64,000 nt of DNA from Ypsolopha sequella (taxonomy: Eukaryota; Arthropoda; Insecta; Lepidoptera; Ypsolophidae): the NCBI GenBank assembly GCA_934047225.1, contig OW204000.1:16758001-16822000 (forward strand). The letters are read 5' to 3'. A program made the translations under genes and the position numbers. Shown here in pieces: positions 1 to 10,206 of the stretch. Position 1 is the first letter of the stretch. Each line of letters opens with the position of its first letter. Under the pieces are notes generated by a model. It did no database searches and was not told the origin of the DNA. It was given only the letters and a program-made list of their open reading frames with translations.

Positions 1-928
1 CCTCAGTAAAAACATGACGTTTCAATTTAGTTTGATGTAACGTGTTAATCTAATTCCATTTCTAATTTAGACAATCGAGTTGCGGGTTTATATTCTGGTT
101 ATGATACTTGCCTATTAGTTTATTTTGTTAATTAGTTTCATCATCAATCTTTGGAATTTTTATGCTGATTTCCAGCTGGTACAACCCAATTAGCTCATAT
201 CCAGACTTCTTGGTAAAATCCAATCAGATGCATAATTTGGCACCATTTCTGCCTTTACCTTTCGAGCCACGGTCTAGACTGCGCGGCGGTCTGATTGTTT
301 TAATTTAACAGATTAAATGTACTCCAATTTGTAAAAAAAAGGCCAAGTGCGAGCCGGACTCACGCACAAGGGTTTCGTACCACCACAAAATACACAAGGA
401 ATCCTAAAAACACGGTCAATAATTCCACTTGCAGTTATAGGGCCTATAACTTGACACTTAATTTAACTTGACACTTACGATCTAATAAACTTTATGTATC
501 TAAAGGATCTAATTAAGTGGGTCAACCAAAGAACTAGGGTCAACCTAAATAATCAAATATTTGTACATGTGTGTGCTTAAGATCGACCTGTATACTTAAT
601 TTCAAGTTCTTTAGTCAATTGGAAGTGTCCTATAGAGAATATAAAGTAGTGAGCAAATTTGTATGAAATTGATTAGGTATTTAAAGTTTTAAAGTGCAAT
701 AATTTTTTTTCGTGTCGAGTTAGAAGTCTGATTTTCTTACAGCACCATGGGGTTGTAGACTTCTGTAAGAGGTGTCAGTTTCAACTTGATATCTCATACG
801 GGACCCGAGCAAAAGGGACAGACAGACAGACAACAAAGTGATCTTATAAGGGTCCCGTTTTATCATGTTGAGGTACGAACCTTGAAAAAACCATGGAAAA
901 TTTAGTTATAAATTATTGATCATTTCAG
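1..928. other. Intron upstream of the first visible sulfotransferase exon
   Basis: No coding exon is recognised here. The stretch ends in a good acceptor (tttcag) at 923-928 that leads into the sulfotransferase exon. Positions about 341-890 hold an interspersed repeat described separately. The first 340 bases show nothing I can name. Confidence 0.6.
341..890. repeat. Interspersed repeat, (CAGA)n / 'ggccaagtgcgagccgg' type
   Basis: It begins with ggccaagtgcgagccggact and a gcacaagggtttcgta stretch. It ends with (cagacaga)n followed by aagggtcccgttt. The same head and tail recur near 18.45, 24.8-25.4, 30.5-31.5, 32.6 and 57.3-58.0 kb. The pattern is widespread in lepidopteran genomes; I cannot assign a transposon class from the sequence alone. 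Confidence 0.6.
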
Positions 929-1053
929 GACTTCGAGACGTGTGTGTTGAGCGGCGACCGCGAGTGTCGGTATATTGAGGGAGAGACACACGAGGGTATC
1001 GGCGACCATCGCCGGCAGACGCTCTTCTTCTGTGGACATGAACCTGATTGCCT
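929..1053 (+). CDS. Uronyl/heparan-sulfate 2-O-sulfotransferase (pipe/Hs2st family), internal exon
   Basis: This is the first of three visible exons of a Golgi type II membrane sulfotransferase that moves sulfate from PAPS to the 2-O position of uronic acids in glycosaminoglycans; the fly pipe gene acts in embryonic dorsoventral patterning. The 41-codon exon reads DFETCVLSGDRECRYIEG and later LFFCGHEPDC. It matches the conserved block of the family that contains paired cysteines and a FFCGH motif. It starts in phase 0 after tttcag and ends with two bases of a Leu codon before gtaagt at 1054. The PAPS-binding 5'PSB region and the transmembrane anchor must lie in exons left of the window. The exon joins in frame to 4414-4568. 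Hs2st proper is the alternative; the ERYIPRFF and NFTREIEFYEFC motifs of the later exons fit the insect pipe/Hs2st branch, and I cannot separate the two with certainty. Confidence 0.85.
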
Positions 1054-1157
1054 GTAAGTTACATACACAATAAATATAAACATTTATCTCAAGCTATAAG
1101 CGAACTAGCGGACTTGATCCGTTAGGAATTTCTTAAAATCACTTCTTAAGTTCGGTG

Positions 1158-1714
1158 TCCTCCAAAAGCGGTGGCGACATTTAGCGGTCGCTGTATAGTG
1201 TTGAATGACATGAAAAGTTGGCTATGAAAACAAGATGGTGGTGGTTTCCTAGAGAGCGTTGTTTGACACCGTAACGTCAGTAGCGGTGTCGCCATTTGCA
1301 TGACGGCCGCTCTTTACGGTGTTGAAGAATCTCCAACGTTTTTTTCAATAGCGGTGTACTATTTATTGTAAAATGAATGTCAACTGGAGCAGCGAAGAAG
1401 ATTTTGTGTGGGTTCATGATATATTATATATTGTAAAGCATAAAAGCGACGCGCTAATTTTCAAAAGCACCTTCGTTAATAGGAGCTTTGTATAAATCAC
1501 TTTCCTCCTTACGATTATTTTCGTCTTCTGATGATTGCTCATCTTCCAAATACACAAGTAACGCTAAATCAAGGTCGTCCATTTGCTACCGTTGACACGT
1601 ACTTTGTGGTCCGTAAAAAGACGGCCGTCAGTCTCAAACTTTCCACGTGTCTTCGGCCGTCTTTTTACGGCCGTCATATTGCGTCCGCTAAATGTCGCCA
1701 CCGCTTTTTGAGGA
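1158..1714. mobile_element. MITE-like element with about 30-bp inverted termini
   Basis: The left end tcctccaaaagcggtggcga is matched inverted at the right end (ccaccgctttttgagga), and the match continues inward over about 30 bases (gacatttagcgg versus ccgctaaatgtc). A second hairpin built on cgtaaaaagacggccgt lies inside at 1613-1671. No transposase ORF is present, so this is a non-autonomous DNA element. Confidence 0.7.
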
Positions 1715-1821
1715 AAACAGAGCTTTAGCGGATGTTTACCTACAGTCTACCAAATTTTATGTTGGTACGTCTAGCCGTTTGATCTGGGCGTTGATAGATC
1801 AGCCAGTCAGTCAGTCAGGGT

Positions 1822-2075
1822 ATTCAAATTCTAAATTCAAATTCAAATGGTTTATTTTGCAAAGTATAGGTATGCATAATACACTTTTTACAAGTAAAAT
1901 TTAATCTTATAAGATATATGTAATAAAATAATAAATGAACTAAATCAAAGGTTTATTTAATTTATGTAGCAGAATATATACGATTAAAATGATAGGTAAA
2001 ATCTATAATTATGCAATGTGAAATCCAATCAACCGCCCGAACCCGTACCGGAGACCCAGCCAGGACCAGAAACAT
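1822..2075 (-). mobile_element. 3' end of a non-LTR retrotransposon
   Basis: On the minus strand this reads as a retroelement tail: a gttcgggcggttgattgg-like box, then tttgcaaaataaaccattt, ending in a degenerate (gaattt)n tail at about 1826-1847. A second copy of the same tail lies on the plus strand at 41310-41610. No coding part is visible, so it is strongly 5'-truncated. Confidence 0.6.
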
Positions 2076-2248
2076 ACTGATAGGTTTCATATATAAATAC
2101 ATGCCTACCTTCACCCATTCGATTAGTCTTGCTAAGAAAAAGGGCAAGAAACTTAGCAAGATCATGTATTTTTTTCTTTATTCTTGTATAGATAGCTATT
2201 TTATACCTACCTAAATCGTCACTGATCGGGTCATGTTAGTTACACATT

Positions 2249-2432
2249 TGTGTCGATTCGGTGTACACGATTTAACTTATTTGACAGAACTAAACTTAAA
2301 ACTAAACTAAAACTAAACTAAACTTAAACTAGGCTTTTTCTTTGTGTATCGAAAAAACAAAGACAGGCCGCTTAAAATAAGGTTAGTTTTGTCAAATAAG
2401 TTAAATCGGTGTAACAACCGAATCGACACCAT
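2249..2432. mobile_element. Family A palindromic MITE, copy 1
   Basis: The ends are tgtcgattcggtgta and aaccgaatcgaca. Nearly the whole element folds on itself (aacttatttgaca versus tgtcaaataagtt). A short (aaactaaact) expansion lies in the left arm. Five more copies occur in this window. Confidence 0.8.
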
Positions 2433-2700
2433 TGTAAGGATAGATGCCTGGAATTTTCTCGAAAAATCATCTTGATAACATTATTAACTGCATCAACAAA
2501 CTATGCATTATATAAGTAAGTAAGTAAGTTAATGATTGTGCCTCTACATTTGATTGGACTCCAAAATCATAAACATTTATTTAATATTTTCCAATTTCAC
2601 ATTTTGTTTAATATTTTCCAATGAGGTCTAGCTCTGATGAACATCGAGTTTTCTGAGGCTATTAAATATAGATGTACACATCAGGTTTAATTTTTTTTAT

Positions 2701-3342
2701 TAAGGTGACATTCATTTATGTAGCCAAATTCATACTAAAGACTCGGTAATTATTCAATATCAAGGTTTAATCAAATCAAATCAAATCTATTTATTTCAGA
2801 TCAAAGATACATATAAACATGTTAGTAATAAAACAACTTATGCTATTGTTAGTAACTTATGCTAATACACCTTACATGTATAGAAGCATGATTCGACGCC
2901 CCACTATACATGGACATGCTATCGAATCCAGTGGCGTAGAATCGGAGAGTCCCACCTGTCTACAAACGACCCATATTGTAAATGACCCATATTGTAAAAT
3001 TCGTAAATTATTTTTATAGCACACCGTGCGTAAAATGACCACACTGCGCGTGCGTAAAGTCGGCATTTTCCGCACTTGTGCTATAAAAAATTATACGAAA
3101 CTCGTGCGAGAAACTTTTTCTCGACTCGTGTGATTGCGTGAAAACGTTTCATCGCTCTCGTATCGTAATGTACTATTTCGTGTTCCTTACAAACGCAAGC
3201 GCAGCCTCGAGTCAATTACAACCGGGGGCAAACAATTTATTTTGCGAAAATAGCAAAAAGTGTTATCGATCCGTAACACTGATCACTAACCAAGCCTCCA
3301 CCTGCAATATGCATTTAATTGCATAAATTAATGTCACCTTAT
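2701..3342. mobile_element. Family E element with an internal insertion
   Basis: The left end aaggtgacattcatttatg and right end cataaattaatgtcacctt form inverted termini. The inner boxes ccaaattcatac and gactcggtaa match the copy at 24125-24360. That copy is 236 bp, so about 400 bp here is inserted sequence. The insert includes an (aatca)n stretch with LINE-tail character (about 2765-2850) and a gtgcgtaaa hairpin block (3017-3180) that is seen again at 40138-40235. Confidence 0.6.
3017..3180. repeat. Repeat with gtgcgtaaa hairpin, copy 1
   Basis: The segment tagcacaccgtgcgtaaaat pairs with gcattttccgcacttgtgcta downstream. The following text up to cgtatcgtaatgtac is repeated, inverted and shortened, at 40138-40235. 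Confidence 0.55.
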
Positions 3343-3563
3343 TTAGCGAACAAAAGACATCAACGCGCGCTCGTAGTAATAATGTATGACACAACATGAA
3401 ACAAATTTGACTCAATCGATGATTATTTCTGGTTTGTGGAGAATAGGCTTTTCGTTTTATTTTGTAGTATGAGAATTTGCACAGACTGGTGACCCGCAGC
3501 GGCGTCACTGGTGCGAGGGTTCCGGCACCGCGCTCACCAACCCGTGTGTGAGTATGGGCAATT

Positions 3564-3652
3564 CTTCCAGGATGACCGCCGGGAGTGGCAAAGTCCTGGA
3601 AAGGCTTATGTCCAGGAGTGGACGAACTAGGCTGATGGATGGATGGATGAGA
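3564..3652 (+). mobile_element. RTE-clade LINE, 3' end fragment
   Basis: Translation gives DDRREWQ...GKAYVQEWTN followed by a stop at 3628-3630. This is the conserved C-terminus of the endonuclease/reverse transcriptase of RTE-type LINEs. It is followed by a short (gatg)n tail, which is usual for the clade. Only the last 20 or so codons remain. Confidence 0.7.
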
Positions 3653-4413
3653 ATTTGCTAGGTCTGCTACGGGGGCGTGTAAAGAGTTATTTATCTGTGC
3701 TACGAGAAACGTTCGCTCACTATATGGCCTCGTAGCGGTTCTTTAAACGAATTCGAACGTTGAAGCGCTTACTACGCTGCCGTAGCAAAAAGGGGCAGTT
3801 AATGGGGAACGATTCGTTTCTGCTACGAAACTCACAACTAAAGATTGTTCTTTTTATTATTAAATAAAATATTAAATTTATATCATTGCAGTGTAGAAAC
3901 GCAGAAAGAAAAGTAAATCTGGATGTGAGGAGCTCTGAATAATGTTAATTTATATCTCCTTGCGATGAATAAATCGCCAAGTATTCAAACATAGAAATTT
4001 ATTTCTGCCATAGTTAAAATATTAAATAAATGTGCTTTATGGCATTTCGTGTTTTAAGTTTATGTGCGTATTAATTTACAACGTAATGCGGAAAATAACA
4101 AAATTTTGCCAGAAAAGCTTAATAATGAGGCAAAAAACCGACATTAAACTATGTCCGCGAAATGCTATAAATAACATTTATTTAATATCTTTAATTCAAA
4201 AACAAGAAGAGCGCTCTTAAGTTTTGCGTTTCGTAGCGGAGACGAATCGTTCCCCCTTAATGTGATTATAAGATTTTATCTGAGAAAAAATGTATTACTT
4301 TCAATTTTTTTTTTTTTTTTTTGGTAGATGTTTACTTAGTTAAGCAAAGAAGCAATCGGCTCTTATTGTTTCTTCTATCATGAAAAATTTCAAGTAAAAT
4401 ATTGTTTTTTCAG

Positions 4414-4568
4414 ACCTTTCAACAGTATGGAGGCTTTGCAGCGCGCTAAACGTGTTGTTGAGGAACAGTACGCGGTCGTCGGTGTGCTTGAAGATATGAA
4501 CTCAACCCTTCTAGCCTTCGAGCGCTACATTCCTCGGTTCTTCGGCGGCGCTTCGAAGCTTTATAAAG
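4414..4568 (+). CDS. Uronyl/heparan-sulfate 2-O-sulfotransferase, internal exon
   Basis: This exon continues from 929-1053, and the split Leu codon is restored across the junction. Its 51 codons include PFNSMEALQRAK, YAVVGVLEDMN and ERYIPRFFGGASKLYK. The VVGVLE and PRFF.GA motifs are conserved in the sulfotransferase-2 family and lie in the C-terminal half of the catalytic domain. The acceptor is ttttttcag. The donor at 4569 (gtatga) splits a Glu codon after its first base. No stop or frameshift is seen. Confidence 0.87.
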
Positions 4569-4762
4569 GTATGAACTTGAAGCAATAAACCAATGTAACG
4601 TAATTCCGTAACGTAATGGAACGCGTTGCAAAAAATATTAAATTAATGTGGTTTATGATATTAGGCGACCATAGCTTAATGTCAATTGGGCTTTTCTATC
4701 AAAGTTATGTTATTTCATGGATTACTTTGTCAATAATCTTGAACACCAAATTTAAAGCGTCT

Positions 4763-5194
4763 TTAAGGCGTTATGTAAATGTTTTAGCGTCCTTTTTATT
4801 GCATATGTGAGAAAATTCTCAGTGTGAGAGGAACGGATTCGAGGAAAAGTAGCAAAAAGTCGATGTTTTATTGATATAAAACGTACTTAAGTTTCCATCA
4901 AAATTTCGTTTAACCAGGTCCTAGTTACTGTTAAAACTCATCTAATAAAACATAATCGCAGTCCATATGTCATTCCAAATTTTCAAACCAGGAGAAATGG
5001 TGTCGAATGAGACCTCATTACAAAAAAATATTTGTATCGAGCCGAATTTATCTAATCGCTTTTCTGTTTTACGGATCCCAAGAAAAAGATTCCAAACATA
5101 ATATACTACTCGTATTATATCAAAATAATACCTTCTGTACTGAAGTAGATATGCAAGTTCTAAAAGTGTCGATATTTTTTCCGTAGCGCCTTAA
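4763..5194. mobile_element. Family B MITE, copy 1 (most diverged)
   Basis: It is flanked by TTAA at both ends (TTAAGGCGTTATG ... CGTAGCGCCTTAA). Its interior aligns loosely but along its whole length with the other family B copies, for example gtgtgagaggaacggattcg against gtgcgagaggggcggattc. Its divergence suggests it is the oldest copy. Confidence 0.65.
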
Positions 5195-5350
5195 AGTTTA
5201 TGTGCTGGATCATTCAAAACGTAATCTGATTTACTTTAAACTATGGTCGCCTTCTACCATGAAACATTATTTTTTTATTTATTTATAAACAAGGAAAACA
5301 GTCGTACGTCCGTCACATCAACCGTAAAGAAAACTGATTAACGGCCAATT

Positions 5351-5471
5351 GCAAAAAGGGTTTTTAAGTTTAATGAAACTTTAAAATGTATGATGTCACT
5401 TTCTTTGTCAAGAACAATGTAAGGGATGGCATCAACTTTAAAGGTTCATTAAACTTAAAAACCCTTTCTGC
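5351..5471. repeat. Short inverted repeat (MITE-like)
   Basis: Arms of 27 bases begin gcaaaaagggtttttaag and end cttaaaaaccctttctgc, with a spacer of about 65 bp. No other copy was noticed in the window. Confidence 0.65.
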
Positions 5472-5509
5472 CACTGGCTGTGAGTATGACTCGAACTCAG
5501 ATAATACAT

Positions 5510-5614
5510 TGCTACAAGGATCTTATGGCACGTGGATTGGTTGTATCCAAAATCGTAACTAACGCCGCACCCCTGTCACTGTCATTCAGGCGCCATCAGA
5601 TCCTTGCAGCACTG
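5510..5614. repeat. Short imperfect inverted repeat
   Basis: The left arm tgctacaaggatcttatggc pairs with gcgccatcagatccttgcagc on the right. The element is about 105 bp and looks like a small MITE. Confidence 0.5.
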
Positions 5615-5794
5615 TAAGCGTGCTCAATTTAAAATAATTATATTGAAGTTGGGAACATCGCTATAGTTTTCCTGTTTTGTTTAGCTTTATTGCACTCCTA
5701 TGTTAGAGGATATTTTCAGATCATTAGGTACATTTTTCAAATAACTCAAAGAAAAAATATCAAGCAACTTTTAAATAAAAACAGTTAAAGCATG

Positions 5795-6209
5795 CTTAAG
5801 GGTCGGTGTTCCGAGATTCGGGGTTCGGGGTTATGGCTTTTTAAGACGGTAAAAATTCAAATTTCTGAACAAAATAAATACCACTTGTTACCTTACAAGA
5901 TGAAGTGCAGGTTCATTAAAAAAAATCACGGCAATAATGTATAGTAACTTCAGAAAAAAAACAGGAATTTCAAGAAAATCTCTTGAATGGCATTGCAGCG
6001 CTACGGGTGTAACCTGAACTTGACATACTGTTTTTTTTTTTTTCTGAAGTTGCTATACATTAGTGCCAAGATTTTTTTTAATGAACCTGTACTTCATCTT
6101 GTAAGGTAACAAGTGGTATTTATTTTGTATAGAAATTAATATTTTACTATCTTAAAAAGCCATAACCCCGAACCCTGTTTTGCCCAATCTCGGAACTCCG
6201 ACTCTTAAG
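5795..6209. mobile_element. TTAA-flanked 400-bp palindromic MITE
   Basis: The ends TTAAGGGTCGGTGTTCCGAG and CTCGGAACTCCGACTCTTAA form inverted termini between TTAA sites. The arms keep pairing inward for about 150 bases (ataccacttgttaccttaca against gtaaggtaacaagtggtat), leaving a loop of roughly 70 bp around 5960-6030. TTAA target sites are the mark of piggyBac-type elements; no transposase is present. Confidence 0.8.
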
Positions 6210-6927
6210 CAACGCCTTTTTCAATGATTCTTCAATTCCCATTTTCGTGACCAAACTTTTATTCGATAACGTCAGTCTTGGAGAAAAGTGGCTGTGACAG
6301 TTGTCCGTCAAGTAATAGGGGCTTTTTTCTTTTGCTTGACTGAGGGACTCTAAAAATTTGCCATTTATTAAATTTTTGATACCGATCAATTTATAACAAA
6401 AACCTTCGGTTAATGGTATAGAAATCTGCCACTCAAATATGTATATAACTCAGAAGCATTACTTTTACATTGTTCTTACAACAACGTTACGATACTCATA
6501 ACTATAAATCTTATAACACGTTTCTTGATTTTTATACCCTTTACAGTATTTTATAACTTGCTGTCTTTATAGTGGTTTTATACTAGCTTGTATAAAGATA
6601 CTAAAATGTATACTTACACTTAATAAATTAGTGTATAGGGTTTTGTCTACACAAGAAAAAAAAAAGTTGAAAGTAGATTTAAATTGCCTTGGTTAAATTA
6701 AAAAAATAATTCAAAATATTAAACGTCTTTTAATGGTGTTTTATAGCTTAGAGTCCCAAGATTAACTTAGGCTTAAAATGAATAAGGTTCATACATTCTA
6801 TGAATGCACAATTTAAAATATTAAAATTTATAATTAAGCCTGAGCAAATGTGCAAATGTAAAGAGTTGCATGCGCCTGAAAAGCCGCATCCCGGAACCAA
6901 AACTATAAATCCATCTCTTTTTTCCAG

Positions 6928-7160
6928 AAGAACTAAACACTTTCAACCGAATCAACAAAAACGGTTTCAAACCGCCTGTCTCCGAGGCCGTCAAAGACAT
7001 CGTCCGAGCAAACTTTACCAGAGAAATAGAATTCTACGAGTTCTGCAAGCAGAGGCTCCACTTGCAACTGAAGGCGCTTCGAGATTCCACCATCAGCCTC
7101 CCGGTGACGACTACGAGACATAGTCTTCGGAAGAGGAGGGCGCAAATATGGGATGTGTAA
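6928..7160 (+). CDS. Uronyl/heparan-sulfate 2-O-sulfotransferase, last exon
   Basis: The terminal coding exon completes the split Glu codon and then reads EELNTFNRINKNGFKPPVS, a block with VKDIV, and NFTREIEFYEFCKQRLHLQ, ending in a basic tail and a taa stop at 7158-7160. The EFYEFCKQRL segment is the most conserved C-terminal feature of insect pipe/Hs2st proteins. The acceptor tttttccag is strong. Together the three exons give about 169 residues, roughly the last 40-45% of a normal 350-450 residue enzyme; the remainder lies left of the window. The exon is much GC-richer than the introns around it and shows no damage, so the gene is probably functional. Confidence 0.88.
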
Positions 7161-8300
7161 GCACGTGGTTATGTTTTGGACTAAAGGTTGATTTGGCGTG
7201 TTTTTGTGTGAGTTTTGGTCTTTATCGTGCAGGTTGAAATGAGAAGCAAACCGATGTATTTTTAGCTTTTGAATTTTCTTAAGCTGGCATATCAGCTCCC
7301 AAAACGAAGCTGTTGCGCTTTGTGCGTTGTTGAGCTACGGTCGGAATCCCGATGTACCTTCAGATTTAAAAGAATCGTACTGTAAAGGTAATTTGTTAGT
7401 TTGGTTACTTTTTGGATGAATTTGTGATTCGAATTCGGATATGTATCTTGTAAACAACTTACAGCGAAAAAAGGTTTTATTAAATTTTTATTTATTGATA
7501 GTATATTTTGTGTGAATTAAATTATTGGTAGACAATTAATTGTACCTGTAGAAAATAGATTTAACAAGTTCGTTCTTGAGTCAGACTTAACCAAGTTAAG
7601 TACCTACTAGTTAAACTATCGAAAAAATTCAACATCATGTCCCTGTCGACAACATTTTATTTTATCTAAAAGGAAGACGGAAAAAGTATTAATTTAATTC
7701 TTTTACTTGACTTGACTTTCTTTTTCCTTTTAGTGCAATTCATATAAATTCTTCATAATACTTTTACTTTATAGAAATATTAATAACTTAAAGCTTGTTT
7801 GATATTGTTGTATCTAATATAATTTGTGCGACTATTTATTTATTTACATAAACTAGAATTTAAGCAATTTTCTGGTAATTGTTTTTATTTTTTACTAGTT
7901 TACAAATTAGTTTTGTAAAATTTTTAAGCTTGAGCCTAGAGGGACTCGAAACAAAATATTACTTGAATATTTTAACTAATTTATAATTTGTTAAAAACAA
8001 AGCAGTTGAACTGAAAAAGGATATTATCATTCCAAGAAATGTGATATGTGTTGCCTTTTGTAAATATTGTAATTAATTAGAGTTATGTTAGTTATAAGTT
8101 ATCTGTGTTGAAATAATGAAACTGTTGTATGGATAAGTTTTAGTACATAGTATTATTTTAAATGACCACGGCAAAACCAGATTATTATAGACTAGTTTGC
8201 CATGCTGCTTATTTCTTGGCAATGAACTTGAAAATTTATTTCTAATTTATTTACACTTTTACCACAATCATACAATAAAATCGAAATTTTAAGCAAGTTG
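7161..8300 (+). other. Probable 3' UTR of the sulfotransferase gene
   Basis: This AT-rich, ORF-free and repeat-poor sequence follows the taa stop directly and runs to the first canonical poly(A) signal in a good context. A UTR of about 1.1 kb is inferred, not proven. Confidence 0.55.
8274..8279 (+). terminator. Candidate poly(A) signal of the sulfotransferase gene
   Basis: The canonical AATAAA is followed 25-45 bases later by a T-rich, GT-containing stretch (gttgtatttattgttttgtt). That fits a cleavage site near 8295-8305. Confidence 0.5.
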
Positions 8301-8434
8301 TATTTATTGTTTTGTTTTATTATTGCAACCCACCCATAACACGTTAACTCTGGCTATCGCAAGATGAGGCTGAGTTATACCTTTTTAGGGTTTCGTAACC
8401 AAAGGGCAAAACGGAGCTGATGTAAAATATTTAT

Positions 8435-8530
8435 TGTGTAATTAAGATCTAATATTAATTCCCTATATAATGCCATAAAGGCGAAACCGGTCAGGAAGTA
8501 TTAAATAAATTTGTGGGATAGTACAAGTAA
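8435..8530. repeat. Dispersed repeat, copy 1 of 2
   Basis: It contains tttattgtgtaattaagatc, gccataaaggcgaaacc and aaataaatttgtgggatagt. A copy of about 90% identity lies at 14974-15075 in the same orientation. Confidence 0.65.
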
Positions 8531-8955
8531 TTTCCTGATCAATGTATTGCAAGTTCCACCAAGTGTCAAAAATCAACAGTATAAACATAATGAAGAATTA
8601 CATTGTTTCAGTGACACGTACTCATAATTAATTACGAAACTTGGTAGGCATTTAAACGTCATAGGTGCCATCACATGAGCAATTCCCAAATTGATTACCT
8701 AATATTAATTAACTAAATGATTGATAACCTAATAATTATTAATTATAAGCTTGTTGGTCCTAAATAGCACTTACTGTCAATTACACGGTGTTGTCCCAAC
8801 CAAACAACATTTTATTTTATTGTCCAATCATATAAATTCTTATAATTTTACGTAAGAGTGTAGTTGTTGTTATGCAGGATAATTTAAAAAATAAAGCATT
8901 AAATAACACAACTTTGCTAGAAAAGCCTAGTTGGCATTAATTAAACTATAATATT

Positions 8956-9186
8956 AGTTGGCGAAACTCAAAACATAAGTAGTACTAGTCTCCATAAACA
9001 ACTGTTTGTATTGGAGCTAAGCGAAATTCGCAACTTTTTTTCTCTTCCTCCCATACAAATTGCCCAGATCAGCTGACTGGTCCAGTATGGAAAGGTGAAA
9101 ACAAATTTTAAGAATTTCGCTTAGCTCCCATACAAGCAGTTGTTCATATAGACTAGTACTACCTATGTTTTGAGTTTCGCCAACTA
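8956..9186. mobile_element. Palindromic MITE
   Basis: The ends agttggcgaaactcaaaaca and tgttttgagtttcgccaact are perfect inverted repeats. Pairing continues through agtactagtc/gactagtact and ctaagcgaaatt/aatttcgcttag. The element is about 231 bp with no ORF. Confidence 0.75.
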
Positions 9187-10034
9187 AAGCCTGACCAAGA
9201 AAATAAAAAACCTCGCCATATTGCGGAATTAATTTTTTTACTAATTTTTTCTACTGGCAACCTCAACTTTAAAACGTCATTATGTCGATTGCTATCGAAG
9301 TATGGTGTTCTTTTTTCGTGTGTGCTGTCAGAGTGTTGCTATCATAAAATAAAAATCATAAAAGCAAATGAGCAGGTTTTTTATTTTCCTGGTCATGCTT
9401 TAATATTATTTAACCTTATATATACTCGTCTAATACCATAAATCACATTTATTCATAAATAAGATAAACAATAATAAGTTGTGCGTTTAGGAACGCGATC
9501 CGTCGCCGTCGCATTGAAGTTGAATCTTGTTGGCATATCACTGCACTGCCACCTTGAGGCAGTCAGTGGAACTAACTATTTGCTATCTTGCTTTGTTTAA
9601 ATATTTATTTATAATTCTGTCGCAACTATGGATGAAAGAGCGAATTTCTCCTACTACAGGTGAAAGCTTAAAAGGAGAATTCGGCAACATAAGCTGTGAA
9701 ATATGTTATAAATAAATGATTTTGATTTTTTTTTATTTGAACTATGTGTAGAAATTACTTTAAATTGATACAGACAATCAGAAACAAGAATCAGAAACAA
9801 GTGATCAGAAACAAGGCACAAGCTTTTTTTGGCTCCCTATAGCAACTTGACTCTATAACGTAATATAATATGCTTTTTGGAATTAAATTAGATTTTCAAA
9901 CAAAGATATTTTTGTAAGTATGTAGTTGGAATGAAATGATAATAATTGTCTAATATGGTAAGTGAATCATATGGAGGAATTTAGCCATAAAAATAAAAGT
10001 TACCCTGTCTTTATTATGCTAGCGAAGGTGTTTT
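9187..10034. other. Intergenic stretch without recognised features
   Basis: AT-rich sequence between the two host genes. Two near-identical 'cagaaacaa' boxes occur around 9777-9806. No exon, RNA gene or clear repeat is recognised. Confidence 0.5.
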
Positions 10035-10052
10035 TTTTATAATATCCATCCA

Positions 10053-10200
10053 TCAGCCCGTATTCGTCCACTGCTGGACATAGGCCTCCCCCATAATATG
10101 ACGCCACTCTTGGCGGTCCTCAGTCATCCTCATCCAGCCGCCACCCGCAAAGTCCTTCAGATCGTCAGTCCAGCGGGCACGAGGGCGACCAGCCCCCCTA
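10053..10200 (-). mobile_element. RTE-clade LINE, C-terminal fragment
   Basis: The minus-strand translation reads GRPRARWTDDLKDFAG, then WMRMTEDRQEW and GEAYVQQWTNTG before a stop. This is the standard C-terminus of RTE endonuclease/reverse transcriptases, followed by a gatgg tail. The upstream part of the same protein is found at 11260-11470. The element was therefore split by later insertions. Confidence 0.8.
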
Positions 10201-10206
10201 TTCTGT

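Larger units (their letters stand above)
1054..4413 (+). other. Intron between sulfotransferase exons, repeat-filled
   Basis: The intron has a gtaagt donor at 1054 and a ttttttcag acceptor ending at 4413. It holds, in order: a 557-bp inverted-repeat element (1158-1714), a LINE tail (1822-2075), a family A palindrome (2249-2432), a family E element (2701-3342) and an RTE fragment (3564-3652). The rest (3653-4413) shows no recognisable feature apart from a T-run at 4304-4321. Confidence 0.7.
4569..6927 (+). other. Intron between sulfotransferase exons, repeat-filled
   Basis: It carries a diverged family B element (4763-5194), two small inverted repeats (5351-5471 and 5510-5614) and a large TTAA-flanked palindrome (5795-6209). 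Nothing recognisable is seen from 6210 to 6905. The acceptor is tttttccag, ending at 6927. Confidence 0.65.

Noticed and set aside
6800..7123. 107-codon plus-strand ORF overlapping the sulfotransferase last exon
   Set aside because: Wrong frame; the frame giving NFTREIEFYEFCKQRL is the conserved one and begins at a clear splice acceptor.
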